Shown: piece by piece, positions 23,395 through 31,086 of the stretch
Layout: each line of letters opens with the position of its first letter
How positions within the stretch are numbered: the stretch's first letter is position 1
Virus record (IMG/VR): IMGVR_UViG_3300025466_000039
Coordinates: 1 to 58,397 of that record
Length of the DNA stretch: 58,397 bases
Reading direction: 5' to 3' (one strand)
From: a virus
Translations under genes and position numbers: made by a program
The notes under the pieces: model-generated
What the model was told of the DNA's origin: nothing
What the model saw: the letters and a program-made list of their open reading frames with translations, nothing else
The model's database searches: none

Positions 23395-25487
23395 TATCTG
23401 CGTCCGTCTGGTCTAATACTAAAGCGTGGTGCGCCCAACTGCCATGTCGTGCCAATCTTGTTGGACTCCATCTTAAAGATCATTTGGCGCCCTCTGATCC
23501 TGGTATAGACTTGGCCCGTAAATTCTTGGGTAATGTTATAGGCCGCTTGGTACGCAACATTGTTGCTGTACGTCTGGGTAGCACCCGAGCCCGAATCGGT
23601 CAAGGCATACAAAGTCATTGTGGTGACTGGGCTACTGTTGTTGGTAGACCCCTCAAACGTTAAGTCAGGAAGTATGCGATCAACAAATACAAAGTGATCC
23701 CCATCACCAATATCGAACTCAGAAGAAGATATGTAAGCGTCAATAGCAATAGGAGTTCCCGTTTCGTTATCGTCCACGCCACTTTCTTGATTAAGCAAAT
23801 AGCCATTGTATGTTGCTCCAATCGGATTATTTTGAAGTGTGGTATCTAGCCATGCTGTTCTACCCATTGTGCCGTAATACCATGTTTTCTCAGCGTAGTT
23901 ATAGACAACATAGCTGTTAATCTGTGTACCCGTGCCTGATACATAGAACCACCAAACCTCATTAAAGCCTTCTACTGTAGAGCAGTAAACTTGTTGGTTT
24001 TGGTAGTAATTGATATTTTGGAAAACATATCGGCGCAGGTCACAATTTAGCGTCTGGGCTACACCGCCGCTATACATGTAAAACTTATCAACACCCATCC
24101 AGTACACAACGCCCGAAGCAAGCGCTGCTGCATTGGGCCCAATGATTGTTGTGTTTTCACCAAGAAGCTGTACGCCCCAAACATAAGGCGGGCCAAGGTA
24201 TTGAAAAGAATAACAAGCCGCATCGGTCAATACAAATATCTCTTGACGGGTTTGGATGGCCGTGACAATTTGTGAGCCGTGCGACAAGCGCACGCTACCC
24301 GCTTGATTGGTAATATCAGGATACCAAACCAAAGGATTTTGCTGGTCAGACCAACGAATCAACATGGGGTCTAGCGTGCTTGAGCCGTAGTCATTTGTGC
24401 CAAATACAATGACAAAATTAGATGCATCTGAGACTTGTAAATAGTTTTGATAAAGCGGAACATCCACTAGATCAGAGATGTAAAACGTGCCAGAGCCAGC
24501 AGAAGACGTATTAATAGGCGCGCCACCTTGGGTAGCTGAAATATTAAACTGTGTTCCAGAGACATTGACCACATAGTAAGTTGTATTGGTCGCTAAAGGA
24601 CTGGGCAATGAACCGCCCGTCACCCCAAGCTGTATGCCACTGTTATTGGGCAGAGTAACGCCCGATACGACTAGCGCTGGGGAAGCGTAAGAAATCGTGA
24701 CAGAACCACCTGTTGTATTAAGCGCTACACCGCGCGTAGATAAAGTTGGTGCAGTCCAATAATAAATACCACCACCACGGGGGCCAAAGATTAAGTTTTG
24801 ACCAAAGTTGTATGCGTTCCAAATCTGGAGATTGTTCTTGACGGCCTGCCCATTACCCCATGAACCCCCACCCCAAGTACCTGCGCCCCAACCACTAAAT
24901 GGCGTCTGGAAAGCTGGGCCAGTATTGAGTTGATAAGCTGCCGTAACTGTTCCGCCTCCAGGTGAGCCTGACGCATCGGTTGAATTGGCTGTAGCCGTAG
25001 CGGTAAATGTAAATGAATTGACGTTGGGAACGCTTGTAATTTGATACTGTTGATTGAGTACACCCGCAGTGATATTACCTCCTAGCCCCGTAGCGCCACT
25101 AAAAGTCACAAAATCATTGATTAATGCGCCGTGTGCAGTTGCGGATACCGTGATGGTAGAAGATCCTGCTATGGCTGTGAAAGGATTGGTTAGTGTGGTT
25201 GTTGATCGGATTGGGGTAATATCAAAATACTGATTACCAATCGTCAGGTAGTATTTAAGATTAGTACCAACACCAATGATATTTTGCGCAGATAAAGTAA
25301 TCCAGTTCCAAAGCGAGCGACAAACGCCCAAAAATGTATTGGATGAATACTGCGTCCAACCGCCAATCTTCTCGGGACTGCCTTGACGGAATCTTACTTT
25401 GTCGGACTCATACCACCCGCCTTCATTGAAGTAGCGGGTATTTTCTCTATTGACCCCAGGTTTAAAGGTTATCTTCGAAAATGGCAT
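23394..25487 (-). CDS. Probable tail nozzle / DNA-stabilisation protein (P22 gp10/T7 gp12-like)
   Basis: A 697-residue, beta-rich protein starting MPFSKITFKPGVNRENTRYF then NEGGWYESDKVRFRQGSPE. Repeated blades such as LYQNYLQVSDASNFVIVFGT, IVTAIQTRQEIFVLTDAACY and ASGVVYWMGVDKFYMYSGG resemble the beta-propeller hub/nozzle proteins of podovirus tails. One segment, ATAHGALINDFVTFSGAT, is an Ig-like insertion common in tail proteins. The C-terminus handles TRIRGRQMIFKMES. The assignment rests on fold-like pattern and context, not on a signature motif. Confidence 0.6.
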   Translation of the reverse strand: MPFSKITFKPGVNRENTRYFNEGGWYESDKVRFRQGSPEKIGGWTQYSSNTFLGVCRSLWNWITLSAQNIIGVGTNLKYYLTIGNQYFDITPIRSTTTLTNPFTAIAGSSTITVSATAHGALINDFVTFSGATGLGGNITAGVLNQQYQITSVPNVNSFTFTATATANSTDASGSPGGGTVTAAYQLNTGPAFQTPFSGWGAGTWGGGSWGNGQAVKNNLQIWNAYNFGQNLIFGPRGGGIYYWTAPTLSTRGVALNTTGGSVTISYASPALVVSGVTLPNNSGIQLGVTGGSLPSPLATNTTYYVVNVSGTQFNISATQGGAPINTSSAGSGTFYISDLVDVPLYQNYLQVSDASNFVIVFGTNDYGSSTLDPMLIRWSDQQNPLVWYPDITNQAGSVRLSHGSQIVTAIQTRQEIFVLTDAACYSFQYLGPPYVWGVQLLGENTTIIGPNAAALASGVVYWMGVDKFYMYSGGVAQTLNCDLRRYVFQNINYYQNQQVYCSTVEGFNEVWWFYVSGTGTQINSYVVYNYAEKTWYYGTMGRTAWLDTTLQNNPIGATYNGYLLNQESGVDDNETGTPIAIDAYISSSEFDIGDGDHFVFVDRILPDLTFEGSTNNSSPVTTMTLYALTDSGSGATQTYSNNVAYQAAYNITQEFTGQVYTRIRGRQMIFKMESNKIGTTWQLGAPRFSIRPDGRR

Positions 25488-25488
25488 G

Positions 25489-26085
25489 TTAACCGCCTAA
25501 AACAGAAAGGGCGTGTTGGGTTAATTTGATACGTTCATCAAGACCAAATGTACCACCATTTATGCGTTTTGTTAAGCCCAGCCAGTTCTCCGCTTCAGCC
25601 AAATCGTTGCATCCGTGGGTCTTCCAGAACCACCCAGCAGACAGGGCGGCATACATGGGGGTCGCAACAAGTTGCGGGTTCATCACAAAATCCTGACCCA
25701 CTGCTTGTCCAAAGTGCCAGTAGTTATCATGAAAGGTGAGCTGGATACAGCCTCTTCCGTGAAAGCGATGCCCGTCCCCTGAAGCTTCATCTCTATTACC
25801 GCCTCGATTGGCGTAAATTCTGTTGGCAATCTTAACGGGATTGTGGGCGTAAAGCTCAACTTCTCCTGGCTTAAACTTGTGACCAAATTTTGCTTGAAGG
25901 ATTTCGGCTCGATAGTTGAGGTTTTCTTCCAGTGTTTTGAAATGGTTGCACTCGTGAGAGCACTGTCCGATAAAAGCTGCCTGCTTCTTGACATCGTTTA
26001 CCCCAAACGTAGCAAAGGTTGTAGTCAATGGCTCTGACCATTCAGCACCTATCCCGAGCTGATTGAGCTTCTCAGGGCTTAACAT
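25489..26085 (-). CDS. Endolysin, glycoside hydrolase family 19
   Basis: A 198-residue lysozyme/chitinase-fold endolysin. FIGQCSHECNHFKTLEENLNY contains the catalytic Glu (E45) and a second acidic residue (E54). Further on are ANRIYANRGGNRDEASGDGHRF, GRGCIQLTFHDNYWHFG and GWFWKTHGCN, ending NRRINGGTFGLDER-like (KRINGGTFGLDER). The length fits single-domain phage endolysins. No signal peptide or membrane anchor is present, so release must depend on a holin. The start overlaps the Rz-like gene by 14 bases. Confidence 0.92.
   Translation of the reverse strand: MLSPEKLNQLGIGAEWSEPLTTTFATFGVNDVKKQAAFIGQCSHECNHFKTLEENLNYRAEILQAKFGHKFKPGEVELYAHNPVKIANRIYANRGGNRDEASGDGHRFHGRGCIQLTFHDNYWHFGQAVGQDFVMNPQLVATPMYAALSAGWFWKTHGCNDLAEAENWLGLTKRINGGTFGLDERIKLTQHALSVLGG
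25663..25676. repeat. Palindrome variant CGCAACAAGTTGCG in endolysin gene
   Basis: Same arms, centre AA; reads PQLVAT in the endolysin. Confidence 0.8.
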
Positions 26086-26647
26086 TGACCATCTCCCTTA
26101 CTTTTTGGTAGGTGTCGATACAGGCGTTGAGCTGGGTGATGGCGATGTCCCCGTCTGCTGCGATGGCTGCAATAGCTTTAAGAGTCTCTCGCTCAGATTC
26201 GCTTGCATCGGTTGTATTTCCGCTGGTAGCTCCGGCATCTGCACTGGCTTGAACGGGACAACTGGAGGGGAGGCGCAATTTGTTACTGTCCACGAAAGCA
26301 GTAAGATTATCTTGTTTCGCTTTAACATCATCTTTTGCCTTTCTCAATGCACTATTTACCCCAACCAGCTTTTTGTTTAGCTCGGCTTCTTTGGCTCTTG
26401 CTTCGTCATTAAGTCGGATAATTTCTGCTTGATCTTCAGCAACACGCCTTTGATAACCATGATGATCTGCGACATAGTAACCTCCTAAAATAACTAACAC
26501 AATACCGCCAATTTGCATGACAAAAGCCTGTGGCTTAAGCATGGGCAGGAACTTGACCAGGTGACTTACCAAATACAAACCAATTCCTACTGCCAACGAC
26601 AGCAGTGCAAGGTAGTACAAGATGTCACCAAAGAGCCAACTAAGCAT
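26072..26647 (-). CDS. Rz-like inner-membrane spanin
   Basis: A 191-residue protein with two N-terminal hydrophobic helices (about residues 8-32 and 42-60), then a periplasmic coiled coil (QRRVAEDQAEIIRLNDEARAK...), and Cys residues in the C-terminal half (SSCPV and NACID). It sits directly upstream of the endolysin gene and carries an Rz1-like gene inside it in another frame, the classical spanin arrangement. Two membrane helices instead of one is unusual. It spans the periplasm with Rz1 to fuse inner and outer membranes at lysis. Confidence 0.75.
   Translation of the reverse strand: MLSWLFGDILYYLALLSLAVGIGLYLVSHLVKFLPMLKPQAFVMQIGGIVLVILGGYYVADHHGYQRRVAEDQAEIIRLNDEARAKEAELNKKLVGVNSALRKAKDDVKAKQDNLTAFVDSNKLRLPSSCPVQASADAGATSGNTTDASESERETLKAIAAIAADGDIAITQLNACIDTYQKVREMVNVKP
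26098..26331 (-). CDS. Rz1-like outer-membrane spanin lipoprotein, nested in Rz
   Basis: A 77-residue frame wholly inside the Rz-like gene. It starts MMLKRNKIILLLSWTVTNCA: a positive N-terminus, hydrophobic core and a Cys at residue 19 as lipidation site (Asn at -1 is unusual; Gly, Ala or Ser is normal). The mature part is short and Pro-rich (SPPVVPFKPVQMPELPAEI; TSPSPSSTPVSTPTKK), as in lambda Rz1. AAGGCAAAAG precedes the start. Composition and location both fit an o-spanin. Confidence 0.75.
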   Translation of the reverse strand: MMLKRNKIILLLSWTVTNCASPPVVPFKPVQMPELPAEIQPMQANLSERLLKLLQPSQQTGTSPSPSSTPVSTPTKK

Positions 26648-27116
26648 TTACACTAGCCCTTGCATGAGCCATTCTCTCACGTTCTGCGTCATCTTCCAAG
26701 GTGGGGTGAGACATGGGTGGAGGGGGTGGAGTCCAGCCAGACGGAGAAGATGGAGCCATCATAACAACTGGAGCTGGCGGTGGGGGAGGAGGTGCAACGT
26801 AAGCATCCTTATTGGCCTTGGCTGCATTCATCATGTTGGTTGCCTCATTGGTTAAACCCTTGGTCAAAATACCGCCTATCCCGCCCACGATCAGTAACAC
26901 GATATCATTAAGCATCTTGGTGTATGCTTGATCAATGGGAGCCATAGCCTTAATGGGTTGGGTCACAAAGGTTACCGAATAGAGAAGCGCCAAGGTAATA
27001 AAGGCAAAGATTAAAGTCACCATGATGATGACAAACGCCCTGACACGGACTTCTATCTCATCGGCAGACAGGCGTTCCTTGGGGCTGTTGAACAGTGCCA
27101 GCAATAGTTCCTTCAA
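26640..27116 (-). CDS. Two-span membrane protein, holin candidate
   Basis: A 158-residue protein starting at TTG 27116 behind GGAGAAGAAAA. Two membrane helices (FVIIMVTLIFAFITLALLYS and IVLLIVGGIGGILTKGL) are followed by a Pro-rich tail (YVAPPPPPPAPVVMM; WTPPPPPM) and a charged end. It lies immediately upstream of the spanin genes. Two transmembrane segments and the cassette position make it a holin candidate, although the long Pro-rich tail is atypical. It overlaps the lipoprotein gene by 59 bases. Confidence 0.65.
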   Translation of the reverse strand: MKELLLALFNSPKERLSADEIEVRVRAFVIIMVTLIFAFITLALLYSVTFVTQPIKAMAPIDQAYTKMLNDIVLLIVGGIGGILTKGLTNEATNMMNAAKANKDAYVAPPPPPPAPVVMMAPSSPSGWTPPPPPMSHPTLEDDAERERMAHARASVNA

Positions 27117-27282
27117 TTTTCTTCTCCAGTATGGGGGCTACAAGATATTCAGGACAGTCTTGGTCAAACTCACATCGAGGCTTTTGGCACTGAGCCGCAC
27201 CAAAGTTGTCAGGATTCTGGCAAAAGTACCTGTAGTTATCACCACAGCTAGTCAACAGTAATAAAACCCAAAGGTATTTCAT
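27058..27282 (-). CDS. Small lipoprotein, Cys-rich
   Basis: A 74-residue protein: MKYLWVLLLLTSCGDNYR is a lipoprotein signal with Cys13 in a TSC lipobox. The mature part has several more Cys (RYFCQNP, AQCQKPRCEFDQDCPEY). It could be a second outer-membrane component of the lysis cassette or a superinfection-exclusion lipoprotein; the sequence does not decide. It overlaps the next start by 4 bases. Confidence 0.65.
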   Translation of the reverse strand: MKYLWVLLLLTSCGDNYRYFCQNPDNFGAAQCQKPRCEFDQDCPEYLVAPILEKKIEGTIAGTVQQPQGTPVCR

Positions 27283-27518
27283 TTGCCTTCAATCCTTGCA
27301 AGAGCTTTGTTGACTCTGATCTCCATCATCTTGATGTCTATGTACATCCATGAAAGCAGTGGTATGAATAGGAGGATCACCACCATCAAGACCACGATAA
27401 CAATGACGAAGAACGAACGATCATCAGCATCAGCCATATCCACGCTATCATCAGAAACGTTATTACTGTAGCTATTGCTCTGTCTTGGAATTCCTCCGCC
27501 CTTTGACGCTTTAGCCAT
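27279..27518 (-). CDS. Single-span membrane protein
   Basis: A 79-residue protein with a polar Ser/Asn/Asp-rich N-terminus, one strong membrane helix (FFVIVIVVLMVVILLFIPLL) and a charged C-terminal helix (IDIKMMEIRVNKALARIEGK). Its first 133 bases overlap the end of 27386-28105 in another frame; both frames look genuinely coding. Possibly lysis-related by location. Confidence 0.6.
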   Translation of the reverse strand: MAKASKGGGIPRQSNSYSNNVSDDSVDMADADDRSFFVIVIVVLMVVILLFIPLLSWMYIDIKMMEIRVNKALARIEGK

Positions 27519-28105
27519 TGCGCTTTCCGTTTCTTGTCTAGCTCCGCCTTTCTGGCTAACGCCTGCTGATTGGCAATATGCCCAATCATTTTATTTACCC
27601 GACTGTACAAGTCCTTCATCTCAGGAGGAACATGGTAGACCATGTACTCCCGCATTTCCTCATTCAACTTTTCCATCTGTAAGTTAGCAATAACCAACTT
27701 GATCGCAATGTCGTTTCCTTCTTCGTTGTTGGCAGTCAGCGCCAACTCTTCTTGTTCTTTTGTGTAAGCCTTTAAGCCGTTGTATGCGTGGAAGAACTTG
27801 GTGAGGGCATCTGCGACTTGGGCATAGATTTGATTCTCATCAAATTCAACCCTCTTTTTTTGTTTAGCTTTAACAGGAGCTTGGTTAACCGTGGCTTGTG
27901 GCTTTTCTTTACCACCGAAGAGTTTAGAGAAAAACCCAAATATCCCTTTTGCGTCATTTTGGATACCCTTGATATCCCCCACAACTCCATCAATCTCTTT
28001 CTTGGCATCAACAACGAACTGCCGTCCCTCCTTGTACATCTCACAGGATTCTTTAACGAGTTTAAACGCCGAAGTAGCCAGAGCGACAAGGGTGAATGGA
28101 TCAAT
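27386..28105 (-). CDS. Conserved late protein with C-terminal membrane helix; AUU start likely
   Basis: From ATG 28039 the protein is 217 residues, but the open frame extends upstream with sensible sequence: DPFTLVALATSAFKLVKESC. The only start-like codon there is ATT at 28105, two bases after the upstream stop; this gives 239 residues beginning (I)DPFTLVALA. I recall relatives beginning MDPF, so AUU initiation is my preferred reading. The body is a long helical, coiled-coil protein (EMREYMVYHVPPEMKDLYSR) ending in a membrane helix (AIATVITFLMIAWIWLMLMI). Function unknown; it lies within the lysis/membrane gene cluster. Confidence 0.65.
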   Translation of the reverse strand: MDPFTLVALATSAFKLVKESCEMYKEGRQFVVDAKKEIDGVVGDIKGIQNDAKGIFGFFSKLFGGKEKPQATVNQAPVKAKQKKRVEFDENQIYAQVADALTKFFHAYNGLKAYTKEQEELALTANNEEGNDIAIKLVIANLQMEKLNEEMREYMVYHVPPEMKDLYSRVNKMIGHIANQQALARKAELDKKRKAQWLKRQRAEEFQDRAIATVITFLMIAWIWLMLMIVRSSSLLSWS

Positions 28106-28107
28106 TT

Positions 28108-28302
28108 TTACAACCCAAAGAACTTATGGAAAAACTGCCCTGCCACATTGGGGCCGAGCAGGACTAGGAGCATCACGCCATAGATCAAATACTCGATCTT
28201 GGTCATGCGTCTATCGCCTTCTTTCAGCATATCTGCGATCTGCCTATAGCGCTCATCACAGACTGCAACGTGGACGGCCAAGTCCTTCTCGGTATCAGAC
28301 AT
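28108..28302 (-). CDS. XhlA-like small membrane protein, holin-associated candidate
   Basis: A 64-residue protein. A charged coiled-coil N-terminus (VAVCDERYRQIADMLKEGDRRMTKIEYL) leads into one membrane helix (IYGVMLLVLLGPNVAGQFF) and a short basic end. This plan matches haemolysin XhlA-type proteins, which associate with holins in lysis. It overlaps the gene before by 8 bases. Confidence 0.65.
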   Translation of the reverse strand: MSDTEKDLAVHVAVCDERYRQIADMLKEGDRRMTKIEYLIYGVMLLVLLGPNVAGQFFHKFFGL

Positions 28303-28447
28303 TGGTTTCAGGTGGAGTTGTTGCCACTTGCTCTTGAGCTTCTTTTTGCACTTCTTGAATCAATTGGAATACTTCTTGGAAAGGCTTAGTTCCCAAATAT
28401 GCCATGATGTTATTCACGAGTGTGGTTGATAAAGTTACTTTGTCCAT
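28295..28447 (-). CDS. Small phage protein (50 aa)
   Basis: ATG 28447 has AAAGGATAAAA upstream. The 50-residue product (MDKVTLSTTLVNNIMAYLGT...) is helical with a Gln/Glu-rich end and no membrane segment. Its stop lies inside the start of the XhlA-like gene (8-base overlap), suggesting coupling. Function unknown. Confidence 0.65.
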   Translation of the reverse strand: MDKVTLSTTLVNNIMAYLGTKPFQEVFQLIQEVQKEAQEQVATTPPETNV

Positions 28448-28449
28448 TT

Positions 28450-28536
28450 TTATCCTTTAGAAATTAAAATTCCCATTGCGTAACCAATTATAAAAGCCAC
28501 CATTGGATGACAAATAAACTTGATTACTTTTGTCAT
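28450..28536 (-). CDS. Tiny membrane peptide (28 aa)
   Basis: ATG 28536 overlaps the upstream stop as ATGA, and the stop is followed after two bases by the next ATG. The product MTKVIKFICHPMVAFIIGYA plus MGILISKG is a single membrane helix with basic ends. Its coding end doubles as the AAAGGATAA ribosome-binding site of the next gene. Short, but the exact packing argues for real translation. Confidence 0.55.
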   Translation of the reverse strand: MTKVIKFICHPMVAFIIGYAMGILISKG

Positions 28537-28889
28537 GCCGTTTGCCAAGGTAAGGGCGGTTGAATGGTCGCAGGGTTAATCTGTGACGCTAGATTTGAAT
28601 TGATTGCAGTCTCTGTGGCAGTTTGGTCAACGCCATTTGCCCAACACCATCCCACAACTTCTGATTGTGTTAACTGTGCATAGGGCGTGAATGATGATCC
28701 TGTAGCAGGTTCAGGGAATGAACAAGTGCCATAGACAGAAGATGTAAATGTAACAGGTGGAGTGGCAGTATTAGCCTCGGTTCCTGTGCATCTCCATCCA
28801 CAAGTTAAAACGACTTCAGAAAAGCCATTGATGGTTTGTGTGGATGCTGACATCCAATCTATACTCCATAAAATTTGTGCGTTTAACAC
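28533..28889 (-). CDS. DUF7936-like phage protein
   Basis: A 118-residue protein with the pattern of a family frequent beside phage fibres: an N-terminal strand (AQILWSIDWMSAST), then FSEVVLTCGWRCTGTEA, a Tyr-Gly-containing middle, FTPYAQLTQSEVVGWCWANG and a C-terminal NPATIQPPLPW. Four Cys occur in pairs (CGWRC). Function unknown; the location between fibre genes and the lysis cassette is usual. Confidence 0.7.
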   Translation of the reverse strand: MLNAQILWSIDWMSASTQTINGFSEVVLTCGWRCTGTEANTATPPVTFTSSVYGTCSFPEPATGSSFTPYAQLTQSEVVGWCWANGVDQTATETAINSNLASQINPATIQPPLPWQTA

Positions 28890-28900
28890 ATTAAACTCCT

Positions 28901-29086
28901 TTATTGAATTTCGTCAAGTTGTTGTTGAGTTGGCTTAGGATAAGTTGGATGGTTCCAAACATCTATGTAATCACCTTTTCCATCCCCATCATTGCGAACA
29001 ACAATGATGTTATTCATAGGAATAAAGTCAGTGAACTTTAAATCTGGGTAAAGAATGCATATTTTTTCGGCTAGTGATTTCATCAT
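28901..29086 (-). CDS. Small fibre-linked protein
   Basis: A 61-residue protein (LAEKICILYPDLKFTDFIPM...) ending NHPTYPKPTQQQLDEIQ, a tail shared by phage proteins encoded just after tail fibres. It may assist fibre assembly, by position only. It overlaps the fibre gene end by 4 bases. Confidence 0.6.
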   Translation of the reverse strand: MMKSLAEKICILYPDLKFTDFIPMNNIIVVRNDGDGKGDYIDVWNHPTYPKPTQQQLDEIQ

Positions 29087-31083
29087 GCTCCTCTTGCTAA
29101 AAATGCTTCAAATCTTGTGGCAACGCCTGAATTAACATTAACATTGCTAGAACAAGTAAAATAAACTTCAATGTAATCAGTTGACCCATTCATATAAACA
29201 ATAGCTGAACCAAGTTGATATTGGTCATTGGCCCCACCATTATTCCATGATGTCATTGATGCATAAAAGCCACCATTTAAATATAGCGATACAGTTGTAT
29301 TTGCACCATTTGTTGCAGTGCCTGCTTGACCACTAGGAATACAAGTATTTACTTGGTAATAACCTGCAACATTAGGTGTATATCTTTTGTTTGTAAAGTC
29401 AAAAGATGAAGAAGTGTCCCACCCACTAGATGTTGTCCAATTCGTTATTTTTGTAAGCGTGTTTGCCGTAACTGCTTGTGTACCAGATGAAGTTACTTTA
29501 AATGTAGGTGTACCCGTCAATCCTTTTGGTGCTTGGATTTTTCCACTTCCACTAGGGCTTGTTGTAGTACCCACTAACAAGTTACCACTATTATCTAGTG
29601 TCATTGCTTGGGTGAAGGATATAGTTCCACCAGCAGTACCAGTACCTGCCGTATTCCAAATGTGTTGTCCAGCATATTGCGTATAACCTGACGCATAGCT
29701 AGATGTTTTGTAAATGTAATTGCCAGAAGAATTTTTATATGTGTTTGCAAATACACTTATTGATGAGTTGTTGCTTGTAATAGCAGAGTTTGAACCACCT
29801 AAATCTAAAACTGAAAATCCAGATTGCCATGCGTTTGGTGTAGTTCCTAATCCTAAGTTGCCAGAGGAGTCAAGCACCATTTGTGCTGTACCGCCTTTTT
29901 GCCATTGGTATGTTGTAGCACCACCGTTGGCTGTTGCAACATTAAATAACAAAGCACCTGTAACCGTAGCATCGTTTTTAATAGTGCTGTAATATGTTCC
30001 GCTACCAAGCCAAATTGTTCCATTATTAGCTGTGGAATCTTGTACGTTAAGCGCTGCATTAGGACTACTTGTACCTATACCTAGATAGCCTGATGAATTA
30101 AATGTGCCAACAGTACCGCCTCCAACTATTTGAAATTGTAAACTTCCTCCTGATGGATAACCTATTGCGGTTGCAGAAGCATTTGCATAAACATAAGAAA
30201 CAGCAGAATTGTTTACTGTAAAACTAAGTTTGTTTGCCAAACCAGTTGTAGCATTCATCACATAATTTGTCCCTGATACAAAAGTAGAATTACTTGTTGT
30301 TCCCAAATACAAATTTGTTCCATCAAATCCAAGTGTTGACCCAGTAGCCAAAGCACTTGTACTTGTAGCGTATGCTACGCCATTCGTTGTTAAGCCACTT
30401 AATCCTGTTGATATAGGCAATCCTGTTGCATTAGTCAATGTAACGCTAGATGGCGTTCCAAGGGCAGGAGTTACCAATGTAGGAGAAGTGTTCAACACCA
30501 CGCTACCTGTACCCGTAGATGTAGTCACACCCGTACCACCATTGGCGACATTCAAAGTGCCTGCCAAAGTCACTGCGCCAGTCGTTGCGGTGTTGGGTGT
30601 TAATCCTGTTGTCCCTGCGCTGAATGAGGATACGTTGACTGTTGAGCTGACCTTTACATAATCCGTAGCTGTGACTGAATCATAATAAACAATCGCTGTT
30701 TCATTTGGCGCAATACTAACCCCAGTACCGCCTGACTTCTTGATGACAATCGCAAACCCGCCCGTGGTATTGTTAATAACTACAAATGTTCTACTTGACG
30801 CTGGAGCGATGATGTTTCTAATTGCCCCTCTAGCGCCTGTGCAGTTCAACACATAATACTGAGCTACTGTTGAGTTGGTCGCTGTGGACGTAAACGTAGA
30901 GGAGTTATTCCCGTTACTGACCGAGAGCGTGATGTCTGAGTCCTGCGTGATATTATTTGTACCTGCAACCGATACATCAATCAAAATCGTCAAGCCATTG
31001 TTGACATCATCGCCCCAAACACCAGACTCTGTGCCAGTAGTGGGTAGAGCTAAACCTAGTAGTGATGTGTTAGTTACTGTCAT
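29083..31083 (-). CDS. Tail fibre with C1q-like tip
   Basis: A 666-residue protein. The N-terminus (LGLALPTTGTESGVWGDDVN) is the attachment-type start of many phage fibres. The middle is a beta-rich, Thr/Ser/Gly shaft (ALGTPSSVTLTNATGLPIST). The last about 140 residues look like a C1q/TNF-type jelly roll (FDFTNKRYTPNVAGYYQVNT and YIEVYFTCSSNVNVNSG), a typical trimeric receptor-binding head. It probably determines host-surface recognition. Confidence 0.8.
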   Translation of the reverse strand: MTVTNTSLLGLALPTTGTESGVWGDDVNNGLTILIDVSVAGTNNITQDSDITLSVSNGNNSSTFTSTATNSTVAQYYVLNCTGARGAIRNIIAPASSRTFVVINNTTGGFAIVIKKSGGTGVSIAPNETAIVYYDSVTATDYVKVSSTVNVSSFSAGTTGLTPNTATTGAVTLAGTLNVANGGTGVTTSTGTGSVVLNTSPTLVTPALGTPSSVTLTNATGLPISTGLSGLTTNGVAYATSTSALATGSTLGFDGTNLYLGTTSNSTFVSGTNYVMNATTGLANKLSFTVNNSAVSYVYANASATAIGYPSGGSLQFQIVGGGTVGTFNSSGYLGIGTSSPNAALNVQDSTANNGTIWLGSGTYYSTIKNDATVTGALLFNVATANGGATTYQWQKGGTAQMVLDSSGNLGLGTTPNAWQSGFSVLDLGGSNSAITSNNSSISVFANTYKNSSGNYIYKTSSYASGYTQYAGQHIWNTAGTGTAGGTISFTQAMTLDNSGNLLVGTTTSPSGSGKIQAPKGLTGTPTFKVTSSGTQAVTANTLTKITNWTTSSGWDTSSSFDFTNKRYTPNVAGYYQVNTCIPSGQAGTATNGANTTVSLYLNGGFYASMTSWNNGGANDQYQLGSAIVYMNGSTDYIEVYFTCSSNVNVNSGVATRFEAFLARGA

Positions 31084-31086
31084 GTT

